From contig CAOLHI010000388.1 in NCBI GenBank assembly GCA_948474755.1, positions 310,001 through 374,000 of the forward strand: DNA of 64,000 nucleotides, written 5' to 3'. The notes under the pieces were generated by a model. The model saw only the letters and a list, made by a program, of their open reading frames with translations. It did no database searches and was not told where the DNA came from. Both the position numbers and the translations under genes were made by a program. This document shows, one piece after another, positions 32,681 through 43,993 of this stretch (positions within the stretch are counted from its first letter, which is position 1; each line of letters opens with the position of its first letter). The DNA comes from Ctenosaura bakeri. Taxonomy: Eukaryota; Chordata; Lepidosauria; Squamata; Iguanidae.

Positions 32681-33585
32681 TTTTTCAAAGTAACTGCAAA
32701 TTCTCATGCTGACTAGCATCTGCTTGTCCTCCTTGGTGTCTCAGCAGCTCATGGGGTTTGCATGCTCAAAGCCTATGCAATGAAAGCACTTGAACTGTCT
32801 CCAAAGCTTCTGATACAGAAGCTTTGGGCAAATCCAGATAAGGTTGTATTGGTCTGCCCACTGAGCTTTCAGAGTTCTGCTAGCTTTCTTGAACAGAACG
32901 CTAGAGGATTTTGTATTGGTGCTTTTGTGCTGGAAAGAAATGTTTGAAAAGCATATTGAACTGGTGCTGTGCAAATCAAAACCTTTATCATCTTGAGATT
33001 TTACCATGCTGTTTGTTTCCAAGTTTAAACTGAGGCATGCGGTGACCCTGCTTTCAGTCAAATGTTGGATTGTTGCCCCCTAAAGGGAAGGAAAAATAGA
33101 ATTCAGCCACCTTCATGAACTGTTTACAACTTCTGCTGCTGATCTCCGGGTGGAGATGTTCTTTGGAGTCTCAAAGCAGTCTCTCTGGTAAACATCTTTC
33201 CTCTGCAGTGTGGTCTATGGAGAAGGCAGCAGTGTCAAACATTTTAGAGAGGAATGTTTCCAATGCCCGGGGTATTTCTTTTTTTCCTTAGATGTAATAA
33301 ATAAAGAATGATTTTATTTATTTAAAAGTCCCTGTGAAAATCTTGTCTTCAAGCTGTTTGAAACAGTGGCAAAACCAGCCCAGCCTTCGTTGTTCAAAAA
33401 TCCACAATTCCCAATTTTGTCATAAGCTGGAGACCTGAACAACACCATACCCAGAGCATTTTGGGAAAACAAACTGGATCTAGCAAATTTTGGGAATGAC
33501 AGAAAGAATGAAAGAAAAAGAAATGAAGAGAGACCCAAGACAGTTATCAGCAGCTCCATGATCCTTTTGCAGAATTTAAATAGTA
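32681..33585. other. Unassigned stretch
   Basis: About 0.9 kb with several short frames on both strands but no recognised gene. An inverted AGCTTTGG / CAAAGCTT pair lies near 32800-32825. Confidence 0.3.
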
Positions 33586-33589
33586 AAGT

Positions 33590-33785
33590 ATGTGCCTTCA
33601 AGTTGCCTATCAGTTATGGTGACCTCATTAATTTCTTAGGATTTTCTTAGGCAAGGAATATTCAGAGGTGGTTTTGCCACTTCCTTTCTCTGAAATATAG
33701 CTTACAGTAACTGGTGTAATTTGGAAGTGCTACTTCCAAGTAGTAACCATGCCTGGTCATGCTTAGCTTTTGAGATTGGGTAACT
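33590..33785 (-). mobile_element. 5S-rRNA-derived SINE (5S-Sauria type), minus
   Basis: On the plus strand: reversed tail TGTGCCTTCAAGTTGCC, body TTCTTAGGCAAGGAATATTC and CCTTTCTCTGAAATATAG, then the reversed 5S-like head (AAGTAGTAACCATGCCTGG, TGCTTAGCTTTTGAGATTGG). Compare the plus copy at 57335. The head carries the 5S internal promoter region in diverged form. Confidence 0.75.
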
Positions 33786-34064
33786 CCAGTGACTCCAGAT
33801 AACTCCAGTGACTCCTCTTCAAGAATGATTTCCCATATTCTGATGAACTGGAGTGGAGAGTCCAGGAAAGATTGCTGAGTTATGAGAACTTGTAGAGGCA
33901 CAATTGATTCAGTCTTGAAAATGTCAAATGGACATGGCAGGCCCAGGACATGTTGATGTACCAGGCAAAGCACAGGGTGGCAAACCCTTCCATTCCATGT
34001 AAATAAGCTGACCCAACTGTCAGTTCAGCAGTGGCAATGGGAGGTGATCTCCAGTACACCCCAG
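33786..34064. other. Unassigned spacer before the LTR
   Basis: Contains a short duplication GATAACTCCAGTGACTCC near 33780-33820. The last four bases CCAG (34061-34064) are the LTR target duplication. Confidence 0.4.
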
Positions 34065-35077
34065 TGTTACCCTGTATTGTGGGGGTCCCCGGAGGGGCGC
34101 CCAAATAACCAAATAAAAACGCAAGATGGGGAAATTAACTCGAGCACTCTCTTAAGCTAACGAGAGGCAGGGTAACTTAGCAGGGATCTTGAAACCCTAT
34201 GTATACAGCTTCAGGTCAGAAGAGTAGTCAGACAGTTTTTAAAATAGTAGAAATGATAGCTTTAAATTAAAGAACAAACAACAGAAAAAGACACCACAAG
34301 CACACAGCTAACTAGAAAATAGAAATAAGAGTTTTCGAGGGAAATGGGTGATACGACACCTTATCTCATAGTCATGGAGAAAAGCGGAGGATTGCAGGGA
34401 AGAAAGCTCAGTGTGGTCCGCTGAGGGGGCAACTCACTGGACGAAGTGACAGCAAGACGGGGTAGCAGTCCGGAGTGTTCCGAACAGGACAAGAGGTCCA
34501 GGTGGGGAGAGCGAGCGATCCAAGAAGAGAGGCAGACTCAGTTGTTGGGAACTGAGGGGACAACTTCACTGGACAGAGCGGCAGCAAGGCTAGATGGAAG
34601 TCCAGGGCGATGTGAGGAGGACTCGGAATCGGGGACTTTTTATAGGGTGGATTGTGCCTACAGGTCATGCCATGCTCGGAGAGAACAAAAGAGATTTGGA
34701 GCGGGACAAAAGCATTGGAAAAGGTCAGGTTTTACATGGTTAGCTTAGTGCTGGATGACAATAGTGCAGCCAGTAGGCAAATGGCTCAGCATTGAGAGGG
34801 TGCCGGTTCAGGGCCGTGTGTCTTTGTGTAAAGTCGTGCCTAAGCAAGGTGTGTCTGCAAGAAATGGTCCCTGAAGCAACAGAGTGGCATTAATCTGCCT
34901 GCCTAAGTGGGGATTGGAATGTCCAACAATTACCGGCCGCACCTGTTTATGTGCTTGTCCGGTGGCCCTTGCAAACACGTGGAGCAGGGTGGCAGAGAAG
35001 GTCAAGTGAAGGCCAAATAAGTTTGATATCAAGAGATATCTAGGGCTATCACCAGGCATGTCAGAACCATGGTAACA
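34065..35077 (-). mobile_element. Solo LTR, family 1, minus, with internal duplication
   Basis: TGTTACCCTG to GGTAACA, flanked by a perfect CCAG duplication (34061-34064, 35078-35081). The minus TATA box is at 34637-34644; the polyadenylation site near 34260 has decayed. At 1,013 bp it is about 150 bp longer than the copy at 7630. A segment around 34425-34475 (AACTCACTGGACGAAGTGAC) is repeated at 34560-34610 (AACTTCACTGGACAGAGCGG). Confidence 0.87.
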
Positions 35078-35108
35078 CCAGGACAGTGGGCTATTTTTGA
35101 GAGTGATA

Positions 35109-35309
35109 GGCCATTTCCACACTACACTGTTAGAGTGCTATTATTTCACTTTCAATATCCTATGGAATCCTGGAGTTTACAGTTTAGTGAGGGGCATTTA
35201 GAATTCTCAGCCAGAGAGCTCTTTGGCCTCAGTAACTACAAACCCCAGAATTCCAAAGAATGTTGAAAGTGGAATAATAGCACTATAACAGTGTAGTGCG
35301 GAAATGGAC
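35109..35309. mobile_element. Palindromic MITE family A, full copy
   Basis: Starts GGCCATTTCCACACTACAC and ends GTGTAGTGCGGAAATGGAC. Flanking triplets are ATA and ACA. It lies 31 bp beyond the solo LTR end. A hairpin can form over the whole length. Confidence 0.83.
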
Positions 35310-35514
35310 ACAGACTATGTAGCAGATGTAGCTCTTCAAAGGGAAAGGAATTGGCATGGGACTCTGAATGAGCAGAATTGGGGGTGGGGGGCAGTGGCCA
35401 TTCTTGCCTTCTGTTCTCTGAGATGGCTTCCTTACTCTGCCAAATGATAGAGCCAGTCTTACACATTAAACCAGGCAATTATTTTTCATGGCATTCAACG
35501 GCTTCATATATATA
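35310..35514. other. Unassigned spacer with short TA run
   Basis: No gene or family recognised. Contains an (AT)n run at about 35505-35520. Confidence 0.35.
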
Positions 35515-35825
35515 TATATACCTTCAAGTTGTCTGTTGATTTATATGTGTGTACATGTCTTCAAGACACCTGTCAACTTATGGTGACCCCCATCAATTCC
35601 ATTGAGTTTTCTTAGGCAAAGAATACTCAGAGGTGGCTTTGCTGTTTCCTTCCTCTGATTTATGGCAGTCTCATAAATTTTATAGTTTTGTGATGCAAGG
35701 AAGGCTCAGGGGCATTTCACCACTGTTCTCTGAAATATAGCCTACAGCACCTAGTATTCCTTGGCAGTTCCTCATCAAAGGACTAACAAGGCTTGATCCA
35801 GCTTAGCTTCCATAGATAGGGCCTT
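35515..35825 (-). mobile_element. 5S-rRNA-derived SINE, minus, with partial tail duplication
   Basis: The reversed tail appears twice (CCTTCAAGTTGTCTGTTGA at 35521 and GTCTTCAAGACACCTGTCAA at 35559). A body follows (TTTTCTTAGGCAAAGAATAC, TCTGAAATATAGCCTAC, AGCACCTAGTATTCC), then the reversed 5S-like head (GGACTAACAAGGCTTGATCC, AGCTTAGCTTCC). Confidence 0.72.
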
Positions 35826-38385
35826 AATTTGCTGCCTAATAAATCATGTAATCATGCAGCTACTCTATGTCTGGGGGGCTTATATGACCTCATTGAACTT
35901 AGAAGTGTCACACTATTCTGTATGTCTTCCATCCTTTCTACTTTTTAAAAGAAATTAAAAATGCTTTTGTTGAAAAGCCATCCAGATCCTGTAAGGGACA
36001 GGGGACAATTTTACATCTTTCGAGGGGCCCTCAGCCTGTTTTAGATCACAAGAAGCCCTTTTAAGAAGCAGCAAAAGATTGGAAGCCACGTTTGCTATGG
36101 GCAGCAAGTCTACTTGGCTTAAAACAGATCAGACAGGCACGGAGTGTGGCAAAATTTCTTCTCCTCAGCCCCTGAAGGGCACCAGGGGAAGGTTTTTCCA
36201 AAAAAGCCCCATTTTATTTAAAAATACACATAAAATTTGGGAGCTGCTAGCCATACAAGAGGCCCTTGTGAGCAACCTGTGGCCCGCAGTCAGTGCTTTG
36301 CTCATATCTGGTATAAGGTTTCCTCTTACTGAAAAGATATTGATATTGAAGGCTAGCTATGCTTATGTACTTTCTTTTAAAATTTTACTCATGAATGAAG
36401 TGTCATTGTGTAAAAAGCACGCGGAGGGAATTGGACTAGTCTCCCATCTGTTCCTTGTAAAGGAAAAAGCAGCAAGCCATATCAGTGTTCTCAAGTCATT
36501 TGACGATGTAATGCTTGTTCATTTCCCACAATGGCTGCTGAAAAGCTGAGGCATACCATAGAGAATCTATTTGTTTGCCTATGAAATGGCAGCGGATGGT
36601 TGCTGGAGGGGAGGAAATGAGCAAATGGAATAAGAAGGGAGGAAGACAGTCTAAAAGCACCAATGTGCACCAAAATGTCTCTTCCTTTCCTCAACTAAAT
36701 AACTTTCCTCTCAGATACACAAGAAACCTTGCAAACATCTCTCTCTTTTTTTTTTTTTTTGCTGCATGTGACATTCTGTTCACTGGGGAGATGTGCCAAA
36801 TGCTTCAAGTGAAAGAAAGGGCAAAAAACCTTGATTATCTCTGGGTAGAAGTAGCTGTTGTAAGGAGAGGGGAAGCTACTTTCATGTGTGACCCCTGTCT
36901 TCCACCCATGAAAATGCTCCAGTCTGGAGCGCTCAACATTCATCTCATCGAGGGTGTGTCACAGAATTTGACACAGCCTGAGCAACCTGTTGTGATTTAC
37001 TGCAAATATGAAAACAAAATACTTGCTCCAAAGCAGACCTGAAGAAAACGTGAGTTTCTGCATATTTCTTCCCCAGTTACAGAGAATAATAAAATACAGA
37101 AGAGGGTGTGGGCAGTGAATGAAAGCCAGGACAGTATTTCAAGGAAATGTCAGTGGAAAATACTGGGGACTACATTCATGGCATGTGTGAATTTTTTTTC
37201 TGGATTATATTCCAGATTAAACTGTTTGGGGGAACAATTTTGGGGTTATCCCTTATCCCTGGCTGGAATCCCATTGGTGTATTATGCGTGTATAAGGTCC
37301 CCTACAGAAGGGGTTGGACATTCTTCTCCAGTGTGGTATACCCATGTTCAGTTCAAGATGGTGGAAGGAGAGCTGAGATACATGTCCTTTTACATGTAGG
37401 AGTGGTTTGCATGCACCTTATACACATGTGAATTGTGCATTTGCATGCATTGTGTTTGGTTGTGCATTCCATTCCAGAAACTCAGTTGCTCAATGTTGCC
37501 ATTCAACACAAGGACTGCATAACACAATTGATGCATAACTCAGCAAGTGGAGATTTATACTATACAGTCCTGATGAAGGATCTTAGCTATAGATAACTGA
37601 AATAATGATAATGATGATGACGATGATGACATTGTTGTTATTATTATACACCTATAGACCTAAATCCAAATGTTGGTCCCAACTAGAGTAGACCTATTGA
37701 AGCAATCAAAATTACCTCATTGTTGACTTACTAGGGAGAATATATACCTTATGTTCTCCTTGGGAGAAGCAAGGAACACATAGCAGTGCAAATCTGAGCA
37801 GCTTCATGAGCACCAGCTTAGATGGCTGTATCAGTGCTATTTTATGGATACCCCATCAGCTGCAAACCCATTTGTGGCCCTTGTATATTCCCAAGTTGGT
37901 CTCCTCAGGGCCATTGCACTATGAATTAGAGGTGCAAAGAATATCCACAAATTTTCCTAGGTTGAAAAATGGTTCCCCCAACAGTTGGAAACCCTTGTCA
38001 GGAAGAATAATAGACCAGCAAGAATTTTGTTAAACTTCCTTCTGGTATTCTACACACTGAAGTGTAAGCAGGAATTATTCAGCAGAGATTTTTTTTTTTT
38101 TTTTTGGTGATACAAAATATACTTGTTTTCTATATAAAAAAAGGGGGTGGGTTCTTGCACAGAAAACCCTGCTTCCTTCACAGGAAAACATTTTTCTGAG
38201 TAGAACACAAGCGGTTTTGTATAGGAACACATGTGCTTTTCCCTACAGACTGATTCATGCACAACACTTCTGGATGTTTCAATAGAGAAAACTGAAGTGG
38301 AATATCATTTTTCCCCCTGCAGTGGACAGAAAACCACTTTAATTATTCATCCGTGCATGGAAGGACAAAGCTACTGAGGATTTGG
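35826..38385. other. Long unassigned stretch
   Basis: About 2.5 kb with no repeat family that I can name. It includes poly-T runs at 36744-36762 and 38087-38105 and a GATGATGAC-type simple tract at 37600-37650. The longest frames, 156 codons at 36079-36549 and 155 at 36575-37042, overlap, have no recognisable domain, and are not supported as genes. Confidence 0.35.
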
Positions 38386-38389
38386 TATT

Positions 38390-38577
38390 GTGGTAGTGGT
38401 GTAAGTTGTTTCTGACTTATGACAACCCTAAGGTGAAACTATCATGGAGTTTTCTGGGGTTGAGAGTGTGTGACGCACCCATGGTCACCCAGTGGGTTTC
38501 CATGGCCAAGCAGGGAAATGAATCCTGGTCTCTGGGGTTGTAGTCCAACACTCAAATCACTATACCACACTGGCTAT
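38390..38577 (-). mobile_element. tRNA-derived SINE, minus
   Basis: Reversed tail and body (GTTTCTGACTTATGACAACC, CACCCAGTGGGTTTCCATGG) and reversed head (GTAGTCCAACACTCAAATCA, TATACCACACTGGCTAT). The 5' tRNA-like head is well preserved. Confidence 0.8.
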
Positions 38578-39494
38578 CATCAAGAATTTACATCCTTATT
38601 GATATGAACCTACCCAAGGAAACAGCAGCATTATGTGAAATTCAAGAGCCTACCCAGTGATTCCTAGAAAAGTCAGTGGAGAAATAGATATGATAATTTA
38701 AAGCTAGGTGCTCTATGGGCCTTTCTCTGGGATAAGATCTCCAGATAGTGCTCACCTTGAGACCTCGGGCCCTCCAGATGTCTCAAAGCCTTTGCTAAAA
38801 GTAAACAACGGATGTTTGATAACTCTCTGCCTTTGATGAAGACATGCTTTCAAACAACAAACTGGTAGCAGAACACAGATAATTACAGAAAATAAAATCT
38901 AAATGAAAGAGGAATAGCTAGAAAACAAAGTATGTCAGCTGTTAAGCTTCTAATGCAAACAAATTTGAATGAACTCCAGACAGCAATTAGCTACCACCGA
39001 ACTAAATCTGTCCAGGCACGTCCTGTATAATGCAAATTTAGATGACTCTGTGGCTAAAGGTAGACATTACATACCAGAATGGCTAAATGATGAAATACTG
39101 CAAGAAAACATATATCTGAGAATCCTGAGCCCAGGAGTTTGTTTTGAGTGTGGAAAATGAATGCAACTTACTTCTTTTCCACACACAGCTCCAATCCTGG
39201 TGACTCCAAGCTTTCTTTCACTTCAACAGTATAACACAGGGTGATGGTGGGCAAGAATATCTTTATTGCTACTGTTTGCAAAAAAGACCCCTGGGAATCA
39301 GAACCCCTTGCTTTTGCAACAGAGCACACAAAGATATATCCAGTGGCATGGTCGTACAGATGTTTTAAAGTACTTTCCCATACTCTCCAGAATTTCACAG
39401 ATGGAAAGTGGAACACATATGGTCAAGATGAGAAAAAGTTATTAATTTCAAAGAATGTATAACCTAGGAAAGCTTGCAGCAGTTTACTTTTGCC
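38578..39494. other. Unassigned stretch
   Basis: About 0.9 kb without recognised genes or repeats. Frames of 60-80 codons on both strands show no family features. Confidence 0.3.
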
Positions 39495-39945
39495 TGGACC
39501 TATTGGAAGGGCAAGATTCCACCCTCCCGTCTCCCCAGTTGTTAATTGAGTGCATACTACTTTAAATTTTGAACTCAATTTGCAGCCATTAAGGTAAGCT
39601 GAGGATAAAGGGGGGAAATGGGAGGAGGAAGAGGGAGAAATTGGGACATTTTAAAAGCAGCTGGAAAAGTGGGAGGCCAGAGGACAGTTGTGTAGGGATG
39701 GGGGGGTGATGGGGGCGGTTTTCCCTGAATGTCAATGTTTTTGGAGCATCTTGGCTTGTAGCCCTGCCTCGCGTGCCACGGCCACAGCTCCACATGCTAT
39801 GGCCATGCCCCCATGCACCACCCCCATGCGCCATGGCCCTGCCTCTGCACACCATGGCCGTGCCCCCTCCCATCCTCTGCCGCTGACAGAGGAATAATCA
39901 GAATTGCCAACTGGGACAATTGAAGGATAGGCTCTCCCTGTAGCC
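39495..39945 (+). repeat. Unnamed dispersed repeat R1, copy 2, with C-rich insertion
   Basis: 39495-39690 matches R1 copy 1 in order (GGGCAAGATTCCACCCTCCC, TTGAACTCAATTTGCAGCC, GGGACATTTTAAAAGCAGC, GGAGGCCAGAGGA). 39895-39945 matches its 3' part (GCCAACTGGGACAATTGAAG). Between them lies about 200 bp of CATGGCC/ATGCCCC-rich sequence absent from copy 1. Confidence 0.6.
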
Positions 39946-40221
39946 GTATCCCCTCAGGAAACCCTAACAATGCCACCAGCTAACTCAGCCCATTACAGCC
40001 CATTAGCTATATCAGTTTTCACACACACCCTCATCACAAGTAGGTCTTTTCTGAAATGAATTTTTCATTTTCCATTCAAGACAGAGCCACCTCAACATAA
40101 TTTACTTTGCAACAGGGGCTCTTTCTGTAGGACGTCATCATCTTGTGTTGGGGACAGGAAAAGGATGGCACCCAGATGATGCTTATGTACAACATTGTCT
40201 ATGTCCTTCATTTTTCTATCC
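39946..40221. other. Unassigned spacer
   Basis: No gene or repeat family recognised. Confidence 0.3.
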
Positions 40222-40365
40222 CCCGATGGTGCAGTTGTGCCGCAGATCATTGACAAGTTTTACCCATCAATGACCGGTGATCGCACAGTCCTCCTGCACT
40301 TACCTGAGCTGCAGAGGGTCAGGAAGCACAATGGCCATGCTTTCTGCCCCAAGATGGTCCACTGT
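40222..40365. mobile_element. MITE family D fragment
   Basis: GATCATTGACAAGTTTTACC, TCAATGACCGGTGATCGC and ACTTACCTGAGCTGCAGAGG match the interior of the D copy at 1200-1290. Both termini are missing. Minus-strand donor-like AGGTAAGT at 40298-40305. Confidence 0.55.
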
Positions 40366-40724
40366 CAAGAACTTGTCAGCAATATTGAGTAGTGGGTGCA
40401 TCCCTTTGCACTTGGTCTTGTCCCTATTTGTATACTTTAGAGAGGAGAGTAGGGATTTAAATCTTCGCTCCTTTCATGGAAGAATTGAAAATAAGGGAGG
40501 TTTTCTTCCTGCTGGATTTGTCTGCATCATTTAATTTTTTGCATGTCAGGACTTGATAAGCTTTGCCCCAATTGCAATCACTTTTTTAAAAAACAAAAAT
40601 GGGTTTGTTTACACAAAAAGTTTGTGTGTGTGCATGCAAAACCCCATATGTGAAATATTCACAAAAGGGTCCCAAAATGCAAAAAATCTTCTAGTGGGTA
40701 CCATTTATTGGACAGTTACCTAAA
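40366..40724. other. Unassigned spacer
   Basis: A-rich with a short GTGTGTGTG run near 40624; nothing recognised. Confidence 0.3.
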
Positions 40725-40831
40725 TACCCTAAACACACCAGATCCCATCTGATCTTTGAAGCTATGCAAGGAAAGCTCAGGTTAGGACTTGGATGGATGA
40801 CTGCCAATAAGTACTAGATGTTGTAGGTTAT
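40725..40831 (+). mobile_element. 5S-rRNA-derived SINE, 5' half (split)
   Basis: 5S-like head TCCCATCTGATCTTTGAAGC, AGGACTTGGATGGATGACTG and TAGATGTTGTAGGTTAT aligns with 57347-57445. The copy is interrupted at 40831 by a MITE and resumes at 41429. Confidence 0.8.
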
Positions 40832-41428
40832 GGCCCTTTTCGCACGGGCTTTCTGTTGCGCGACAGCCCCGTGAGCCTCACGGGAGTGGGAGCGTCGCTC
40901 TGCACGATGCACTCCCACTTCCGCCACGCTCACGGGGCTGCAGCGGTGCGATTGCGGGTTTTTTGATTTTTGCCTCAAAGCGAAAATCACCCGCGCTCGC
41001 GCAATGCTCCCGGCGCCTAGGCGCACTTACCTCCTGTGCGGAGCATCGGGGAGGCGGCCAGGTCGCGCTTCCTCCCCTCCACCCCTGCGGAAGGAAGGGG
41101 CGGGGCGAGGCACTAGTGCGACGGACACGACACCTCCTGCTTCGCGTGCGCGCGAGGGGCGGACACGACACCTCCTGTTTCGCGTGCGTGCTGGGGGGAC
41201 GGACGCGAGAACCTCCTGCTTGGCGTGAGCGGGGGGGGTGGACGTGAGAGCCTCCTGCTTCGCCTGGGGGGAGGGCGGCTCGCGTGAGAAGCCTCCTCCG
41301 GTGCCACTTCCCCCCTCCTTCCTTCGCCTGCAGAAGGAAGGAGGAGGAAATGGCAGCCTCCCGGAGGAGCCTTCTCGCACGAGCTGCCCTCCCCCGCTCG
41401 CCCGAGAAGCCTCGATGCGAAAAGGGCC
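40832..41428. mobile_element. CpG-rich MITE family B inside a 5S SINE
   Basis: 597 bp, GGCCCTTTTCGCACGGGC to GATGCGAAAAGGGCC. Flanking triplets are TAT and TGT. The left third holds a palindrome (CCCCGTGAGCC … CACGGGGCTGC), then CAAAGCGAAAATCACC and a minus-strand donor-like AGGTAAGT at 41024-41032. The middle holds four ~39-bp GC-rich tandem units. CpG density is far above that of the surroundings. Long minus-strand frames (up to 213 codons) come from the tandem repeat and show no family features. Confidence 0.85.
41120..41280. repeat. ~39-bp GC-rich tandem repeat inside MITE B
   Basis: Four units of GGACRCGAGACCTCCTGCTT-like sequence, each followed by a CGCGTGCG and G-run segment. A related but more irregular array is at 63085-63310 in the second B copy. 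Confidence 0.75.
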
Positions 41429-41545
41429 TGTGTGTCAGAGGAAGGAACTTGCAAACCACATTTGTGTATTCCTTGCCTAAGAAAACTATGAAATTCAGGG
41501 AGTTGCCATAAGCCAACAAGCGATTTGAGAGTACACATATGCATG
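41429..41545 (+). mobile_element. 5S-rRNA-derived SINE, 3' half (split)
   Basis: TCAGAGGAAGGAACTTGCAA, TATTCCTTGCCTAAGAAAAC and ACTATGAAATTCAGG match 57450-57520, continuing the SINE broken at 40831. Confidence 0.8.
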
Positions 41546-42694
41546 CACTTGTATAGACACCTCAATATGTGGAGATACTCTTTCTCACTAGGGATGAGGA
41601 AACTTGAAAATGTATGTATGTACGTATTTATTTATTTCCCTAGAGGAAAATCAATGAACAGGTAGCAAGTGTAATAAACATGAGTTGGCATTTGCAAATA
41701 AGCAGTAAGTAACAAAGCAAGGAGCCAGCGTAGAAGGTAGATAGTAAAATTATAGCAGAAAATAGTAAAAATTGTAGGGCAGAAGGCACTAGAACAGTAA
41801 AACAATAAAACTGTTAAACCAAAGAAAAACAAAGAAACTGCAACAGAGACTGACAGAGCTGCCATCCCTGACACCATCCCTTGGGAGGTTGGCAGCAGGC
41901 CCAATATGTACCCAGTAACACTGACTCTCAGCATTGGCCCTGCCTTTACAGTCCTGGTGCTAGTGAGCTTATTTTCTTCTATGGTTTCTCCTTTTCCTTA
42001 TAGAACATGCATGATACTTTAAAGCTTCTCTTGTGGTACTGAGCAATCTATTTACCCACAATCCCATAATAATCTATATTATGAGATATGGCAGCCGACA
42101 TGAAGCCTTCCGTCCAGGGAGTGAATGTGGGGTGGTAGCACTGTCACCAAAGATTGCGCCTCCAGCCCTCTGTGAACTTCAAAGACCTCTTGCTGTGATC
42201 TAAGAGGTTAATATAGGAAGCAGGCTGCAGAGCTTCCCAGAAAATCCCCACTAAACAGCCTTAATCAAGCTCAGAAATACTCACTATTTTTCCCCCTCTG
42301 GCAGAAAGAGAGATGGAGAGAGAGATTGAAAATCCAAATTTATCTAGAGAAACATGTTGTTAGATGTGGTCAGATTCCTGTTGATGGCTTAGGCATAAGT
42401 TCCTCTACAGAAAGGTGGAGGGATATTTGTGTCTGACACAGAATGGCCGTGTTCAGTTTGAGTCTGGAAAAGCAGAATTGCACATTTGGTGCCATTGCAC
42501 ATGTGTTGCATTGTGCATGGATGTGCACAGTGTGTACGAATGTGCATACACAATTACTGCACATGCATCTTTGATTGCATGTTCACAGTGTCACAATTCT
42601 CTTAACAAGGAACAGTAACACAACTGATGTGGAAGTCTGAGACCCTGAAGTTGCACCTTGTCTTCTTAATCTAAGGTCTCAGCCAATATCTATG
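41546..42694. other. Unassigned stretch
   Basis: Contains GTATGTATGTACGTATTTAT near 41612 and GT-rich sequence at 42490-42560. No gene recognised; the 100-codon minus frame at 41632-41934 is hydrophobic but unlike known proteins. Confidence 0.3.
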
Positions 42695-42790
42695 TTGTGT
42701 AGTGGTTAGACTTCAACTTGGAATTGGGTGATATCAGCTCTTGTCCCCAGTGAACTCATCGGCACTCATTTTATAGCTTCCTGCCAGCCA
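42695..42790 (+). mobile_element. Possible tRNA-derived SINE head fragment
   Basis: TGTTGTGTAGTGGTTAGACT followed by TCAGCTCTTGTCCCC resembles a decayed SINE head with box A and box B. The body is not clearly recognisable. Confidence 0.4.
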
Positions 42791-43147
42791 CTCTCTCTCT
42801 CAGTTTGATAGGGCCACAGGAACAACTACTCCTATGCTGTACCTGTCACTGGAATGGCTGGCTAGAATGGCACCTAGGTTGAGAGTCAACAACGAGTACA
42901 TCTCTGCAATGAGAAAAGTTGCAGGCCTGAGCAATATGGAGATGGGGGCTGTGACAGAGTTCCAGGGATGTGGCTATTTGAAGTGCCTAGAAGCAGATTG
43001 CTAGGCGACCAGAATAGCCCTTCAAGAGATAAACCCAGCCCAGTAGTGTGTGGGAGGGGCTTGTGGTTGAGACATATAGTCATATAAAGCCAAGTACCTG
43101 GTGGGCATTGTTATTCTTCTGTGAGAACTTAGCAAGGGGCTACATGG

Positions 43148-43993
43148 TGTTACCCTGAGAATTAGGTGGTCCTGGGAGGGGCGCCCAGGTTGCCAATCAA
43201 AATACCAAATTGGCGGAAAATTAGCGTGAACACTGTTTTGGCTAGAGAGAGGCAGGGTAACGTAGTGAGATCTTTAACCCAATGTCTACAGCTGCGGGTC
43301 AGAGAGCAGCTAGACAAGGTTTTACAAATAATAAACTATTCTTTATTAAAGACAAAAACACAGAAGACGAAACATAGACTAACTAGCTTGGAAAGAGAAA
43401 CGGAGGTTTGTTTGGGAGAGGCAATACGACCTGTGTCATAGTCCTGGAGAGAAGAGGGGTTCTGGGGGAAGAAAGCTCAGCGTGGGGCGCTGAGGGGAGT
43501 CCCTTAGATGACCAGCAGCAAGGCGGGATGGCAGTCCAAAGTGATCCGAAGACCGGTTGAAAGTGAGGGGTTTTTATAGGAGAGTTTGTACCTTTCGGCT
43601 ATGGCAGACCAGGGGAGAACAAAGGAGTTTTGGCGCTGGACAAAGGATTTGGAAAGGTCAAATTTAACATGATCGGATTTGTGTTTGATGACAATAGCGT
43701 GGCTGGGATGTTGATGGCCCAACATAAAAGAGTAGCTTGACTGAAAACCATGTGGCTATTGTGGAGTTTGCGGCTGGAAGTTCCCTGAAGTGGCGGGTGA
43801 GGCTGGACTTGCTGGCTTCAATGGGGAATGGAATACAAAACCATTAACGGCCGCACACTATACGTGCTTGTCCGGAGAACCTCGCAAACACGTGGAGTGA
43901 GGTAACTGTAAGCCAGTCCAGCTAAGGCCAAATTAAATTATATCAAAATGATATCTGGGGGTCCTCACCCAAGGTGCCATACCGGAAGTAACA
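43148..43993 (-). mobile_element. Solo LTR, family 1, nested in LTR family 2
   Basis: TGTTACCCTG to AGTAACA, 846 bp. On the minus strand the TATA box (43571-43578) and AATAAA (43342-43347) are intact. Flanks ATGG and ATAA match at two of four positions, so the duplication is decayed. It sits about 60 bp downstream of the TATA-like box of the outer LTR, with opposite orientation. Confidence 0.83.

Noticed and set aside
36079..36549. 156-codon plus-strand frame
   Set aside because: No recognisable domain or motif, no supporting splice or promoter context, and a similar-sized overlapping neighbour frame. Treated as chance.
40878..41519. 213-codon Arg/Pro/Ser-rich frame on the minus strand, with companion frames on both strands
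   Set aside because: It lies over the CpG-rich MITE and its ~39-bp tandem units. GC-rich repeats lack stop codons by composition. The equivalent frames in the second copy (62792-63433) are not the same protein.
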